In this document: piece after piece, positions 1-10,303 of the stretch
How the letters are laid out: each line of letters begins with the position of its first letter
How positions within the stretch are numbered: position 1 is the stretch's first letter
From: Bathynomus jamesi
Taxonomy: Eukaryota > Arthropoda > Malacostraca > Isopoda > Cirolanidae
Length of the DNA stretch: 64,000 nt
NCBI GenBank assembly: GCA_023014485.1
Contig: JAJOZX010001570.1
Location: forward strand, 267,001-331,000
Reading direction: 5' to 3'
Made by a program: the position numbers and the translations under genes
The notes under the pieces: model-generated
Seen by the model: the letters and a program-made list of their open reading frames with translations, nothing else
The model's database searches: none
What the model was told of the DNA's origin: nothing

Positions 1-841
1 GATGCAGCACGCTCTGGACGCCCTGCTGAGTTTGATGATGACCTGCTGTTAGCCGCACTTGAAGAAGACTGTTCAACAACTGTCGAAGAATTGGCCCAGA
101 AACTCAATTCATCCCTCCACCATCCATCGACATTTGCAACAACTCGGGAAAGTGCCTAAGTTAGGAAAATGGGTGCCACATGAATTGTCGGTCGACAATC
201 TGAGGGGGCGGGTAAACATTAGCACAGCTCTTCATTCCGTGAACTCCAAGATCCGTTTGCACCGTTATAGTGACTGGTGATGAAAAGTGGATACTGTACC
301 AGAATGTTAAGCGCCGTCGACAGTGGTTGTGCGGAGAACCAGCGACACCACAGCCAAAACCAAATCTTCACCCTCGGAAGGTGTTGCTTAGTGTTTGGTG
401 GGATAAAGGTGGGTTGTAATACACTTTGAAACCTTACCACACAACCAAACAATCACCGCTCAAGTCTACTGTCAACAACTGGATCGATTGAACACTGCAC
501 TAAAAGAAAAGAGACCTTCTTTGGTTAATCGGAAAGGAATCATGTTCCACCACGACAACTCACGTCCTCATACCGCTCGGATCACTTCTGCAAAAATTGA
601 GGAGCTTGGGTGGGAAAAACTTCCACATCCTCCAGACCTTGCGCCTTCAGATTATCATCTCTTCAGGAGTCTGCAAAACTATCTTGACGAGAAACAGTAT
701 ACTTCTTTAGATGACCTGCACACCAGTCTTTGTACGTTTTTTGTCTCAAAACCGCCTAGATTTTATAAACATGGCATTGAAAAGCTTGTAGGACGTTGGC
801 AGAGTGTCATTGATTCCGATGGAAAATATATACTAGATTAA
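1..841 (+). pseudogene. mariner transposase, broken, partial
   Basis: Mariner transposase cuts and pastes the element at TA dinucleotides. Frame 1 opens with SGRPAEFDDDLL, the linker after the first helix-turn-helix, then frameshifts near 115. A second block around 180-480 carries the WVPHEL-type and CDEKW-type region in shifted frames. The last block, 488-841, is open to its stop and holds the second catalytic Asp in FHHDN and the third in LAPSDYHLF. The spacing between these two Asp is 31 residues, not the family's 34, because three residues (normally YSP) are missing after HPP. Several frameshifts make it inactive. Confidence 0.92.
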
Positions 842-914
842 AAAGTTTTAGTTGAGTTTTTTTTTGTTCTTCAAATTCCGATCTAAAAACCGACATTACT
901 TATGGGATGACCTG

Positions 915-915
<1 letters not shown>
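1..915 (+). mobile_element. mariner transposon, 5' end cut by window
   Basis: This is the 3' part of a classic mariner. It ends in the terminal sequence CATGGGATGACCTGA-like (here with TATGGG) followed by TA at 916-917, the same end as the complete copy at 61000-62272. The reading order is transposase then 3' UTR then terminal repeat on the plus strand. The left terminal repeat and the helix-turn-helix start lie outside the window. The element abuts an (AT)n tract. Confidence 0.93.

Positions 916-917
<2 letters not shown>

Positions 918-953
<36 letters not shown>
918..953. repeat. (AT)n microsatellite
   Basis: An uninterrupted AT dinucleotide run between the mariner end and a perfect palindrome. 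Confidence 0.97.
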
Positions 954-954
<1 letters not shown>

Positions 955-956
<2 letters not shown>

Positions 957-1008
957 CTTCCCTCACCAGCTATCTGCAAAGCTTTGCAGATAGCTGGTGA
1001 GGGAAGCT
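955..1008. repeat. Perfect 54-bp palindrome
   Basis: Two 27-nt arms centred between 981 and 982 with no loop and no mismatch (left arm AGCTTCCCTCACC..., right arm its exact complement). It directly follows an (AT)n tract. Such a perfect arm pair implies recent fold-back duplication or selection; no transposon terminus is recognisable. Confidence 0.95.
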
Positions 1009-1159
1009 ATATTTATGGGACCTCTTTGCGAGTGACCCGTTGCCCACGTCGGGCTAGCATCATGAAAAAGAAAAACTATGGTATTTGTCATTTACCATTA
1101 CTTACTCGGACTATAGTGAATTTAATTATCCCAGAAGAGTTCCTTGTTCCATGCACGGT

Positions 1160-1162
<3 letters not shown>

Positions 1163-1219
<57 letters not shown>
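1163..1219. repeat. (TG)n microsatellite
   Basis: About 28 TG units. Short open frames across it encode only CV repeats and are not genes. Confidence 0.97.
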
Positions 1220-1221
<2 letters not shown>

Positions 1222-2744
1222 CACGCAAAACATTAATTATTCATATGTGCATGTAAAAGAAGATCACACCATTTATTTAGGGCATTACCTTGTCCTGAAT
1301 TTGGTTAAGAATTGATGTAAGCGCCTCAACTTCTTTATTTTGGAGAGAGAGAAGCAATAGTCGAAGTAACAAAATAATTTCCTTCCTCAAACGTCTAAGG
1401 TTATCGATCATTTCTTCGCATAAGAGCGCTTTGTCTTCGCTCAACGCGCCGGACCGCGCATGAAGGGATTTTGACTGCTGCAACATGCTTCACGGAATAA
1501 GGAAATATGATAGTATAGAGTGAATTTTTGTTTTGATTATTTAGATTAAATCTGAAATCTGCGTACTTCACTGAAAAGAAAACTGATCTAATCATTACAA
1601 TAGCATTATTCTTAAAAGGCTTTCATTCAATACGGCGTAGCCTCCCGTTATTGTCAATGAACAACAAATATAATATCGAATCTAATCCGAGTAGCGGAAG
1701 GCGGAAACCAAACTAAAGATAAACTCTTCGCTTACTCTAATAGACCTCCTTTTTTGTATCCTAGGGAGTTAGCGCTGAATGCTCCTACGGTCATAATATC
1801 GTAAAACTTCGATCTTCGGAGAGACTCATTCTGAGCAAAGAGTCTTTGCAGGTGAAGGTTAATAGGAGAAAACTCCAGAGAGTTTTCCTCTCGCTCGATA
1901 CTCTTCCTGAAGTTAATTCCTGTGCGGGATAAAAAGTCTTCGTTTCGTATTAGATTTATAAATAAAAAGAATGTATGGAGTCCCAGAAATAATAACAGTA
2001 AAAAAAAAAAATCCTATTTGAACATTAAATCGCAAATAATTCGTATGTTCGATTAAAAAAAAAATGCATACGGACTACAAATTACAGAAGCTTCCTAAAT
2101 CTGCAACAATTAAACAATGACGAAAATGTTATTTAATAGTTCGACCTTCAGTCCGTAAACAAAACTAAAGTGAAAATCGGGAAGCTCCAACCAGTAACTT
2201 TGTGAACTCCAAATCGGGAACATTGGTTAGTTAATAGTATAACTAGGTTATCAAAGGTATCACGGATGGTGAGTTTCCTTGGCAACTACGTCCGACACTA
2301 GTCCAGTGAATAAGGGGGGTTCGGGTTTGACTTCCAGACGACAGAGTAACCACTCTACGGTAGGTTCAGATAAAAAAAAATTTACTCCAAACCAACACCG
2401 ATATATTAAAAAACAGAAAACGTCTCAGGGTATTATCAGTTTAATAATAGCCAGTGACGGGACGAGTGACTTATTACCCACCCCTCATGCGCAACTCGAA
2501 TATTTCCCACTGCGAAAGAATAAATAAGCATAACTCCCTAATATCTTAAAATGGAAGGTTCCTTTCTGACTTGGTACAGTCTTCCGTTTAAAATTAATCT
2601 TCGCTAAAACAACGAGAAAGTAAAAACGTCCCCCATTTAAATTCCAAAACGAATGACGATCACTCATTCTTATCTCAACGGTGAACGTCTTTTTAATTTT
2701 ATTTTTTTCACAAAACTTCTACAAATGTACAGCACATACAAATC
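1220..2744. other. Non-coding DNA, nothing recognised
   Basis: No open frame with a recognisable domain, no terminal repeats and no RNA gene seen. A stretch near 2300-2345 has a weak resemblance to a tRNA B box but no matching A box. Confidence 0.5.
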
Positions 2745-2915
2745 ATTTACTTACCCCGCTTCTCATAAAATCAGCGAAATTAAACGACAGTGGGTCTAGA
2801 AAGTGATTAGGTATGTGACCGTCCTTTGCATGCGGATGATGTAGCGACCCCTGATTCAGATTCTACGTTAAGCCGTAGGTCCCCCGTCACGCGAGTCCCC
2901 CTAGTTAGTTGTACG
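2745..2915 (+). repeat. Old 5S-rRNA-derived SINE copy
   Basis: The stretch from 2770 (ATCAGCGAAATTAAACGACA) through TGGGTCTAG, GATTAGGTATGTGACC and on to GTAGCGACCCCTGATTCAG and GCCGTAGGTCCCCC aligns in order with the well-preserved SINE at 35676-35897. The first half corresponds to box A, intermediate element and box C of a 5S rRNA gene, an internal RNA polymerase III promoter. This copy is diverged and its ends are indistinct. Confidence 0.7.
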
Positions 2916-4205
2916 AAGCAAAATCACGTAATTAACAAGAACGCTCATTTACAGACCAGAATTAACGTTCGTTTCGAGGGTAGAGAGAGCAATTCCGTAA
3001 ACATTAATAAGCGTCGAGTGCTGAGTGAGAAGCGATAACTGGCGACTTCTCCATTCCTCAGTCAGGTCCCCGAGGGAAGTGATCTCCTCCTGACAAAGTT
3101 GTTCCTCAGTTATCCAAAGTCTTCTACGGGGATTGAAAGTTGCGTACTTGAGTTCTACATTATTTCAAACCTTCTTAAAGTAATAAAACATTTAAATTAA
3201 AAGATAATAAACATGAGTTCATCAACCGAACGCAAATTTTGCAATTACAGTAATGTAATTAAAACAGAATTTAGTCAGAATATTCAACACACATACTGAT
3301 CCCTGAAGTTACATTTAAGAATAATAAATATTCGTTATTTATAATAAATTTACTTAAATTGACGAAAACTGCGTCTTTAAACAAAATTAGAATGCTCTCT
3401 CTCCAATTATGAAGATGACGACAATATTATAAAATAACTCATATCGACCGTCAATAAGTGAACAAAAACTGAGCGGGTCAAGTTACTCAGTGAAACTAAG
3501 GTCGGCCGCGCGCAGGATCGTCTCGCGACTGACGACTTGGGTCGCGAGACGATCCTGCGTGCGGCCGGCCTAATAATATAAGACCGTAAAATAAACTACT
3601 TCTGGATACATTATAATTATTAAGGTTATAACTGCTAAACAAAAATAGTTTTCAACACTTACAGCAGCTGTTGAGGAAACTGGAAACACAGAAACGGTTC
3701 TGCCATGATTTCCATCACGGATATATCTCCGCCTAATCCAGAGTGAAATCTGATGAAACATTCATATTTACATAATTATCTGCGCTATTAACTCGGATTA
3801 CTTTGCTCCCTAAATAAGAAAAAAGAAAAACGAGAGAAAAAAAGAAAGATAGAGAAAGAAACACTGATAAGTGCTACAACACTTATTTGACAAACAAATT
3901 GTCACCAACCTGGACCCCCCCAACCTCCCCGCTTTTTTTTACACTTTTGGATTTATCGGTTTCACGAAGTACTTTAAGCATAAAGGTAACACACACGAAT
4001 GTGACAATTTAATTTGCTGAGAGCCGGTAACTGGCTTAATTGGACACTTTGACGATTATTTGGTTGAACCTGATTTTCGTTTCCGCCTGAATTGTTAACT
4101 CTGACGAGGGTAAAGTTTGTTTCCCAACTTCCTATCTTTGTGCTGTTTAATTACTTCCAGCGCCATTCGGCTGATGAAAGGGTAATACTGTAGGTTGACT
4201 GGTCA
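2916..4205. other. Non-coding DNA with one GC-rich hairpin
   Basis: No gene recognised. The only structured item is the hairpin at 3504-3566. Composition is AT-rich and open frames are short and without domain. Confidence 0.5.
3504..3566. repeat. GC-rich inverted repeat, 26-nt arms
   Basis: Arms 3504-3529 and 3541-3566 pair with a single mismatch around an 11-nt loop. The arms (GGCCGCGCGCAGGATCG...) are strongly GC-rich in AT-rich surroundings, so the hairpin would be very stable. It could be the fused ends of a deleted element or a functional hairpin; neither can be decided here. Confidence 0.9.
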
Positions 4206-4420
4206 AATGTATGATTTTTCCTCCATACGAACAGTCAAGATCATATAACAAAGAGGACCTACAGCTAGCTTAACGTGGAATCCGAACTATGGGCATGGGT
4301 TGCTACATCATCCGTAAACAGAGGATAGTCACCCATCTAATTACTGAACTGACTCAGCTTCGCTGAATTTCGCTGATCTTGCGGGAGGCGGTGTTACGAC
4401 ATGGCCACGGCATACCCCAA
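4206..4420 (-). repeat. 5S-rRNA-derived SINE copy
   Basis: Read on the minus strand the order is GCCGTGGCCATGTCGTAACA, CCGCCTCCCGCAAGATCAGC, GTAATTAGATGGGTGACTAT, then a tail with GTTCGGATTCCACG and GCTGTAGGTCC. This matches 5S rRNA box A, intermediate element and box C, and the family member at 35676-35897. It is older than that copy, with a small internal duplication around the box A region. Confidence 0.8.
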
Positions 4421-4545
4421 ATTAGTAATAGGACTTTTTCCCATATCAGCACATCCGTTAACAAATTTCATGGTATACAAATATCGTTAATCCTTCCGAG
4501 TTATCTTCACCTTAAAAATTCAGAAACTTTTTTCCAATCTGAATT
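4416..4545. repeat. Dispersed repeat linked to SINE, copy 1
   Basis: This sequence (CCCCAAATTAGTAATAGGAC ... AAAAATTCAGAAACTTTTTT) recurs at about 6150-6287 with about 80 percent identity by eye. In both places it follows the 5' end of a 5S-type SINE, so the pair looks like a larger repeat into which the SINE was incorporated before duplication. Confidence 0.7.
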
Positions 4546-4555
4546 ACTGTGAACT

Positions 4556-4645
4556 ATCCTTTTGTGAGAGCGCCCGTGGCTTGGTTGGTTGGAGGCTGCG
4601 AAGGCCCGGGTTTGACTCCCAGTGCCGTCTCGGTTAGAAATGGGC
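4556..4645 (+). repeat. tRNA-derived SINE head
   Basis: GTGGCTTGGTTGGTTGG resembles an A box and CCCGGGTTTGACTCCCAG a B box at the spacing of an RNA polymerase III promoter. No complete cloverleaf is formed, so it is read as a SINE head or tRNA relic rather than a tRNA gene. The body and tail beyond 4645 are not delimited. Confidence 0.5.
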
Positions 4646-4759
4646 AGGCCAGTTACTCTGCGAATGCTCAAGCTCGTGACTGTCGGTGTCCACGCCCACT
4701 TCTCACTACGTGCGGGGAAATACGGGGTCCAGATGTTATCTGCATCTTTTCACTATATT

Positions 4760-6000
4760 AAAGTAAGTACGAGAGTATTCACCTGAAAGTAGACACAGTT
4801 GGGTTCTCATAGATGAGGTTAATGCTGCCATGAGAAGGTTGTTTCACGTGACAGCTAAGTTTCGGTGGAAGGGACTGTGTGCGACGATGGCCAATCGGCT
4901 TCGGAGAACTTGAAGTCTGAGGAAGAGATGTATTCGATAGATCTAAAGTGATTTAATGCTTAGCGCTTACGGCAAATTTCCTCAAATGTGATTACAATGA
5001 AAGGTATAAGTACGCAATGAAAGCACTCTTGAAGGCGAGTAATTATAATATTTAAGTTCATAAAGTAACTAATCTATTTTCAAAGAAATGAGACTACTAC
5101 TACGAAAGAAGCACTTAGTAGAATCGGTTTATATAAGGCGAACGCCTCGACCCTCGACCATATAACATATTTCTCAATGTACAGGACAATTCTGACTTTT
5201 TATCCTGTCCAGAACTTACTGGATAATGTTTCGGGGTCGCGTGACAATACTTCGTCATTTCCTTGGAATCAGAAGTGACCAACCAAGTGTTCAAAGTGAT
5301 AAACCCAACTGTATGTTTATGAGGAGACAAAAGGAACAGTCTCATGCGTCCAGCTTCTAGCAAGGATTGTACAGTTATCTATAAAGAGTTTTGGCTCCAT
5401 TTATTTATAAATCTTCTGATTGGATAACAAAAATAATCTGTATAAATATCAGTAATGTAGTTATTTTTATCTATAGAAAAGTTTAAAATTTAAGTATATT
5501 CACCTTATGGACTACAGTACGAAAGCTCAACTTAAAAATGATAAGATCAAAGTCAATTTCTAATGAATCAGTCACAAAAAAAATTCATTACATACAAATT
5601 CAGAATCTAAAGAATCAAGTGAACTAAAAGATGAAGATTGGCAGACAAATGGTCAATTCCAAAAAGCAACTGAGACGTTAGGTAACACTTTCACATCTAC
5701 AAGTTACATTAGTGGGTCTATGCCCGCATGTGAATAAAGCATCTTTTTGCTTTTACCATAGTTTTGCCGAGATGAAAGGAACAATCAGAAACACTCTCTC
5801 GTATATCACAAACGATGAAACACATTCTAGTTTCATCATCTATGCCATCACAGTTTCTAAAGGTGATTGTTGTGAGAAAAGAAGGATTGCTCGTTTTCTG
5901 AAAATAGGATAACCAATTATAAGATTTCAATTGACATCAGGCATAACCATGCTTATTTCTTAATTTCTTAATAAAAAAAAGGTAGGCCTTGTTCTACTAA
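4760..6000. other. Non-coding DNA, nothing recognised
   Basis: Only short open frames without domains. No inverted repeats or RNA genes were seen. Confidence 0.45.
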
Positions 6001-6009
6001 CTAGGAGCC

Positions 6010-6290
6010 TAAAACTTTTGTGGGTTGATTTGCAGCACCAGTCAGCTGATCAAGTGGTATGATTCTACCTTTGTATTAACAGCCCAGACCACGTGTCGCT
6101 GCATCTGAATTGATCTTATAGAAGCAGTGTTGCTTCACAAGTACGACATATCCCACATTAGTAATTAGTCTTTTTCCATATCCACACACCCCACGGTAAC
6201 AAATTTCATCGTATGCAAAATATTATTCAGCCTTCAAAGTTAACTTTACTTTAAAAATTCAGAAACCTCTCTCCAATCTAAATTGGGGCT
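6010..6290 (-). repeat. Diverged 5S-SINE plus linked repeat, copy 2
   Basis: Minus-strand order GTCGTACTTGTGAAGCAACA, AAGATCAATTCAG, GTCTGGGCTGTTAATACAAA is a strongly decayed 5S-type head. From 6150 to 6287 it shares the flanking repeat also present at 4416-4545. A second-copy relationship with the 4.2-4.5 kb block is clear, the exact ends are not. Confidence 0.6.
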
Positions 6291-6854
6291 ACTCTAAATT
6301 GTATCTACAATCAATTAAGATTCGTACTAACTTACCTCTATAACTTCCGTCTGCGCATAAAGAATCCACGTTTTATGGGGTGGTTTTGAGATGTAGATGG
6401 AAACCCTTGGATTTGGAGGCATGCCACTACTGTTGCACCGTAAATTGTCACAAGAAATTGACAATTCAAGAAATGGAGGCTTACATAAATCTATTAAAAG
6501 AGTACAAATATTTTGTAGTACATTATTTCTAAATAATTATTAGCTAGGCCTACCCACTGAATCTCTATATGATAGAGGCTTAAAAGGCAAAGTAAATTTT
6601 TTCTCTTCAACTCCACTTTTTTATAATTATTATTCAACAATTCTTTAATATAAAATATATAAATTAGAGGCTTTTGTTTACTTACCTATGGTTGCTCCAG
6701 TATCCATTCTGTACTTATGAATGTTTAAAGGATGGTTCCGTTTGCAAAGTCTGATACTATGTAACAGAGCAACAATCTAATTTGGAAAAACAAGTAAGCT
6801 ATATTTAGCAAATTCATTCCTAAAACTAATGTAAAATTAATATATATACACCTC

Positions 6855-7395
6855 GTTAGCCTCGTTGCAGTTCCGCGGCTTGGTCTCTCTTCACACGAAG
6901 GTCAAGCTGGTGGCCCCGCCTCTAGGCCAGGCTTGGTGGAGGAGTGAGCTGCTCTCTTGAGCTCTCCACTGCACATAACCAGGTACACCCAGCTCATCTG
7001 GTACCATCCTGAACCAAGCATCTAGTCTTCTCTTGAAGACTTCAGCTTTGACCCCTGTAATGTTTCTGAGGTCCTTTGGAAGCTGGTTAAAAAGTCTTGG
7101 CCCCCTGACAATCAAACTATTTTCCTTCAGTGTTGAAGAGGTCCCTTGTCAGGCCTTTAATTTGGGAACACTACACATTCTGCCTTTCCTATTTTTCAGC
7201 GTTGTTTGGATGGTCATTGGGTTTAGTACGTTTTTTTATCAGTTCCATATGTAGAGTATGGTGTACCTCTTCTTCTTTCCATGGAGTAGAGATTTAGTTT
7301 ATGTTGTCTTTCCCAGTAGTTGAGTTCTTTGTAGCCATCAATCTTGGTTGTGAAATGTGTGTGCATTTCTTCTAGTTTATTAATTTCTTCCTTCT
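6855..7395 (-). pseudogene. LINE reverse transcriptase C-terminus, broken
   Basis: Minus-strand fragments read YWERQHKLNLYSMERRR, then (after a frame change) SVPKLKA, KENSLIVRGPRLFNQLPKDL, and FKRRLDAWFRMVPDE. This is the conserved tail that follows the reverse transcriptase domain in many Jockey/CR1-like non-LTR retrotransposons (the 'FN.LP..LR / FK..LD..L...PD.P' motif). LINEs copy themselves through RNA; this is a 5'-truncated dead copy. It has frameshifts and one in-frame stop. Its 5' limit at about 7395 is followed by a short AT/CA microsatellite. Confidence 0.85.
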
Positions 7396-7429
7396 TGTGT
7401 GTATATACATATATACAGTTATACACACA

Positions 7430-7520
7430 CACACAAAATTTATCCTTCACTAGGATCCGAACCTGGGCCCTCTGACTCAGACACACAGACATTGACCATT
7501 CGGCAATGATAGGATAAAAA
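7430..7520 (-). repeat. tRNA-derived SINE head
   Basis: On the minus strand TTGCCGAATGGTCAA (A-box-like) and CCCAGGTTCGGATCCTAG (near-perfect B box, one mismatch to GGTTCGANTCC) are about 40 nt apart. No full tRNA fold is apparent. Probably a pol III-derived SINE or tRNA relic. Confidence 0.55.
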
Positions 7521-7651
7521 TTAGTAACAACACCTAACTCTTTCGCGTCCAGAGTTATTTTTACATTAATCACCTGCCAATGTGCCAATGGACAACAGTT
7601 AATTGAAGTCTATCTCGCAAACATGAGGGTACCATTAGGTAATGGCGCATT

Positions 7652-7885
7652 TTGTAGTGGTGCTGTGGTTAGTGCTAGCTATGAATCCAACAGTCTGGGC
7701 TCAATTTATGGTGAGGGCAGTTTGTGAGCACCTCACACCCAGCTGTTCATCCTTCCATTAGTTGGTAGATAAATGGGTACAATAAAAAAAGATTTCAAAT
7801 GAAGCAGGATGCTGCAAAGGGGTTGAACACAGGTCGATCCTGAACATTTGTTCAAAATCCAACCCCATAATAAATAAATAAATAA
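7652..7885 (+). repeat. tRNA-derived SINE candidate
   Basis: Begins GTGGTGCTGTGGTTAGTGCT (A-box-like), then TCTGGGCTCAATTTATGG (weak B box), a body with CACACCCAGCTGTTCATCC and GATAAATGGGTAC, and ends in (AATA)n. Head, body and simple-repeat tail are the parts expected of a SINE. No target duplication was confirmed. Confidence 0.55.
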
Positions 7886-7905
7886 AAGCATATATATATA
7901 TATTC

Positions 7906-7941
7906 TGAGTTCATTCCCATATATATATATATATATATATT
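7906..7941. repeat. (AT)n microsatellite
   Basis: AT run directly upstream of the repeat at 7952. Confidence 0.9.
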
Positions 7942-7951
7942 TTATATTTTT

Positions 7952-8211
7952 TTTTTAAGTTCAGGAAGAACCGATTCGCCTCTATTTAAAAGGGCATATC
8001 TCAGCGGAAAAACAAAGAAAAAGGGAGAGGAAAGACAGAGGAAAAAGAAAGGGTGAGGGGACAGTCGAAGTGGAAAAGACCAAGGATGACAAGGACTGCA
8101 GGGTCGAGCCCCATCATCCTTGGGTGCTAGGGCCGGGAGGGCGCACATGAAACCTCCAGGAACAAGCACGTACAAACGAGCACAAAGAGCACGAGCTTAG
8201 AACCCCCTTGC

Positions 8212-8212
<1 letters not shown>
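7952..8212. repeat. AT-flanked dispersed repeat, copy 1
   Basis: A 260-bp segment bounded on both sides by (AT)n. Its first 100 bp (TTTAAGTTCAGGAAGAACCG ...) recur almost unchanged at 25562-25664, again beside (AT)n. No coding capacity I trust. It may be a non-coding retroposon or a fragment of a retroelement that targets AT repeats. Confidence 0.75.
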
Positions 8213-8303
<91 letters not shown>

Positions 8304-8304
8304 C
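8213..8304. repeat. (AT)n microsatellite
   Basis: About 90 bp of AT with one AC interruption, between the AT-flanked repeat and the fold-back mariner. Confidence 0.97.
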
Positions 8305-8310
8305 CACACA

Positions 8311-8997
8311 CGAGGGGCGGTCAGAAAGTAAGTTTACACGGCGTATAATTTCGTAATTAAAGGACCTACATTGATTATATTTGTATCAGGTGAATTCGTT
8401 AATCATTGTTGGCAAACACTGCACGTCGATTCGGCTGCCATCTACCGTACATTGGTTTTATGAGTCAGTTGAACATGGCGGCTCGACTGGAACAGTGCCC
8501 TGCCCAACGGAGCAGTCCAGGATCTTTATCTTTAATGGCCGCTCGTAAACGTTCCAGTGTTGAACAATATGCAGCTGCATTGATTGTTGTGCTTTTTTGC
8601 ATGAAGTCTGCAAGCAAAACGCCTTCGTGGTCCCAAAACACGGTAACCATCACTTTGCCAGCAGACCTCACAATCTTGAACTTCTTTGGTGGCGGGGACC
8701 CAGGGTGTTTCCATTCCATGCTGGCACGTTTTGTTTCCAAGTACGGTGATGAACCCATGTCTCATCTCCTGTGACAATGCGCTCGAGAAATTCTTGACCA
8801 CTGACAGACTCAGAATATCGTTGCAGAGTCGCCATGTTCAACTGATTCATAAACCAATGTACAGTAGATGGCAGCCGAATCGACGTGCAGTGTGGCCAAC
8901 AATGATTAACGAATTCACTTGATACAAACGTAATCAATGTAGGTCCTTTAGTTACGAAATTATACTCTGTGTAAACTTATTTTCTGACCGCCCCTCG
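8311..8997 (-). mobile_element. Fold-back mariner with ~180-bp inverted ends
   Basis: Both ends start CGAGGGGCGGTCAGAAA and stay inverted copies of each other for about 180 bp (8311-8490 and 8818-8997), roughly 93 percent identical by eye. TA follows the right end at 8998-8999 and a mutated CA precedes the left. Ordinary mariner ends are about 30 bp, so these arms have been lengthened. The middle carries a piece of transposase. The element is 687 bp and cannot be autonomous. Confidence 0.88.
8490..8850 (-). pseudogene. mariner transposase, central fragment
   Basis: Minus strand reads SGQEFLERIVTGDETWVHH (first catalytic Asp in GDETW), then after a frame change ASMEWKHPGSPPPKKFKIV, VMVTVFWDHEGVLLADFMQK and AAYCSTLERLRAAIKDK. 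The N-terminal DNA-binding part and the last two catalytic Asp are absent. The ATG near 8836 lies at the inner edge of the inverted arm, where the sequence joins directly to the catalytic domain. Confidence 0.88.
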
Positions 8998-8999
8998 TA

Positions 9000-9518
9000 T
9001 ACATATATAAGATGCAAACCCACAGGGAAAAGTGAAAGGCAATTACAAGGCCTTTTGTATATTCAGCAGTACCTCTTATTTTAAAGACAATATGTATGAA
9101 GGGTTTAATATGATTTGCTTCATTTAGTTATCCTTGGAATTGTGGTTTTGTTGAACCAGTGAAAAAGGTGGCCACTCTTTGGGGGAGACACAGCACTATA
9201 TATTACTTCCAACTGCAACATTACAAAACATAATCTACTGTTCCGATCTGACCTGATTTAGGATTAATCTAAACTAGAATGGATTCAGTGTTGTGTAAAC
9301 TAAATCTAACCCCATCGTGTATGCGGAAAGGAGCTTTTATTTAACTTTACTTCAATCTAAAATTCGAATCTGAATGCCAAATTATAAACCATACCGCAAA
9401 CTTTGGGCAGAAACTTTGTATACAGTATACTTAAAGTTAAAATGTTTATACTGTACTAATGAAAATTCTTATTACCATTATTTGGTCTGTACAATTCATC
9501 TCTCATTTCTCATTTGTT
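9000..9518. other. Non-coding DNA, nothing recognised
   Basis: No domain-bearing frame or repeat structure noted. Confidence 0.45.
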
Positions 9519-9594
9519 CAGGATGATCATAAAGTCATCCAACCCAAAGATGATTTAATTGCTTCCAGAGTTGCGTGACTTTATGATCATCCTG
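9519..9594. mobile_element. Short mariner-type MITE
   Basis: Inverted ends CAGGATGATCATAAAGTCA (9519-9537 and 9576-9594) are perfect 19-mers around a 38-nt middle. TA follows the right end. CAGGRTG...CAAAAAGT-type ends with TA are usual for Tc1/mariner relatives. Non-coding. Confidence 0.75.
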
Positions 9595-10232
9595 TAGAAG
9601 ATTGTGTTGAAATTTCTATTATTAGAGACCTACAGTAGAATAACTCAAATCATGTCATTACTGTAAACAAGTTAACCATTATTATCATTAATTATTATTA
9701 AATTATACTGAAAATGTACTGTTTTGGCCCAAAGAAATTTGCCAATAATGCATTTAACTGGCTTATTTTCTATGTTTCAAATGAACCCATTTGATGAAGA
9801 GAAAATAAACAAAATATTAACAGTAATATACAAAGCCTTGATAGGCATTCCAATGTTCAGCTTATTAAGTTCAATTACAACCTTACCTGTGCTTTCATGT
9901 AAGACATAGATGCTCTCTGCATTAAGCTTATCCATGATTCCTTTTCCTTTGCAGTTAGTGCTGAAAGAATGTGACTGCTTTCTTGATAAACTAGAAGAAG
10001 AGAATAATAACTCAAACTACGTTATCTAGATCCTTAACCCTTTCACTCCGGGTATGGCATATAAACTACACATCTAATTTGCACTCAGATCTGAGTGTGG
10101 TAAATAAACCAACTCCTAATCTTTTCTGAACTCCTAAATCAAATACTTTTCACGGCTTGTTTGAAAGGTTTAGAAAAATGGTTTCAACTTTGAAAGATTC
10201 AAAAAGTTATTTAATCTCCAGTATTGCATCAT

Positions 10233-10303
10233 TGGTCACCAAAGTCATGATACACTGATGCATAAGGTAGGTGTAGCAAAGTGTATCCTGACTTTGGTAA
10301 CTA
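10233..10303. mobile_element. Short palindromic MITE candidate
   Basis: The arms GGTCACCAAAGTCATGATAC and, inverted, AGTTACCAAAGTCAGGATAC pair imperfectly across a short centre. No target duplication is certain. A flanking non-coding stretch from 9600 to 10800 holds nothing else I can name except an (AT)n run at 10681-10716. Confidence 0.5.

Noticed and set aside
852..1315. Open frames across AT and TG microsatellites (YIYIY and CVCVC proteins)
   Set aside because: They are translations of dinucleotide repeats and have no other support.
1277..1595. Two overlapping minus-strand short frames near 1.4 kb
   Set aside because: No recognisable domain and no conserved context; probably chance.
4556..4645. 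Functional tRNA gene
   Set aside because: A- and B-box-like sequences exist but acceptor and anticodon stems do not pair convincingly.
8114..8311. Open frames with long IY repeats on the minus strand
   Set aside because: Artefact of the (AT)n tract at 8213-8304.
8406..8922. Plus-strand frames of 122 and 78 codons
   Set aside because: Antisense shadow of the mariner transposase fragment and inverted arms.
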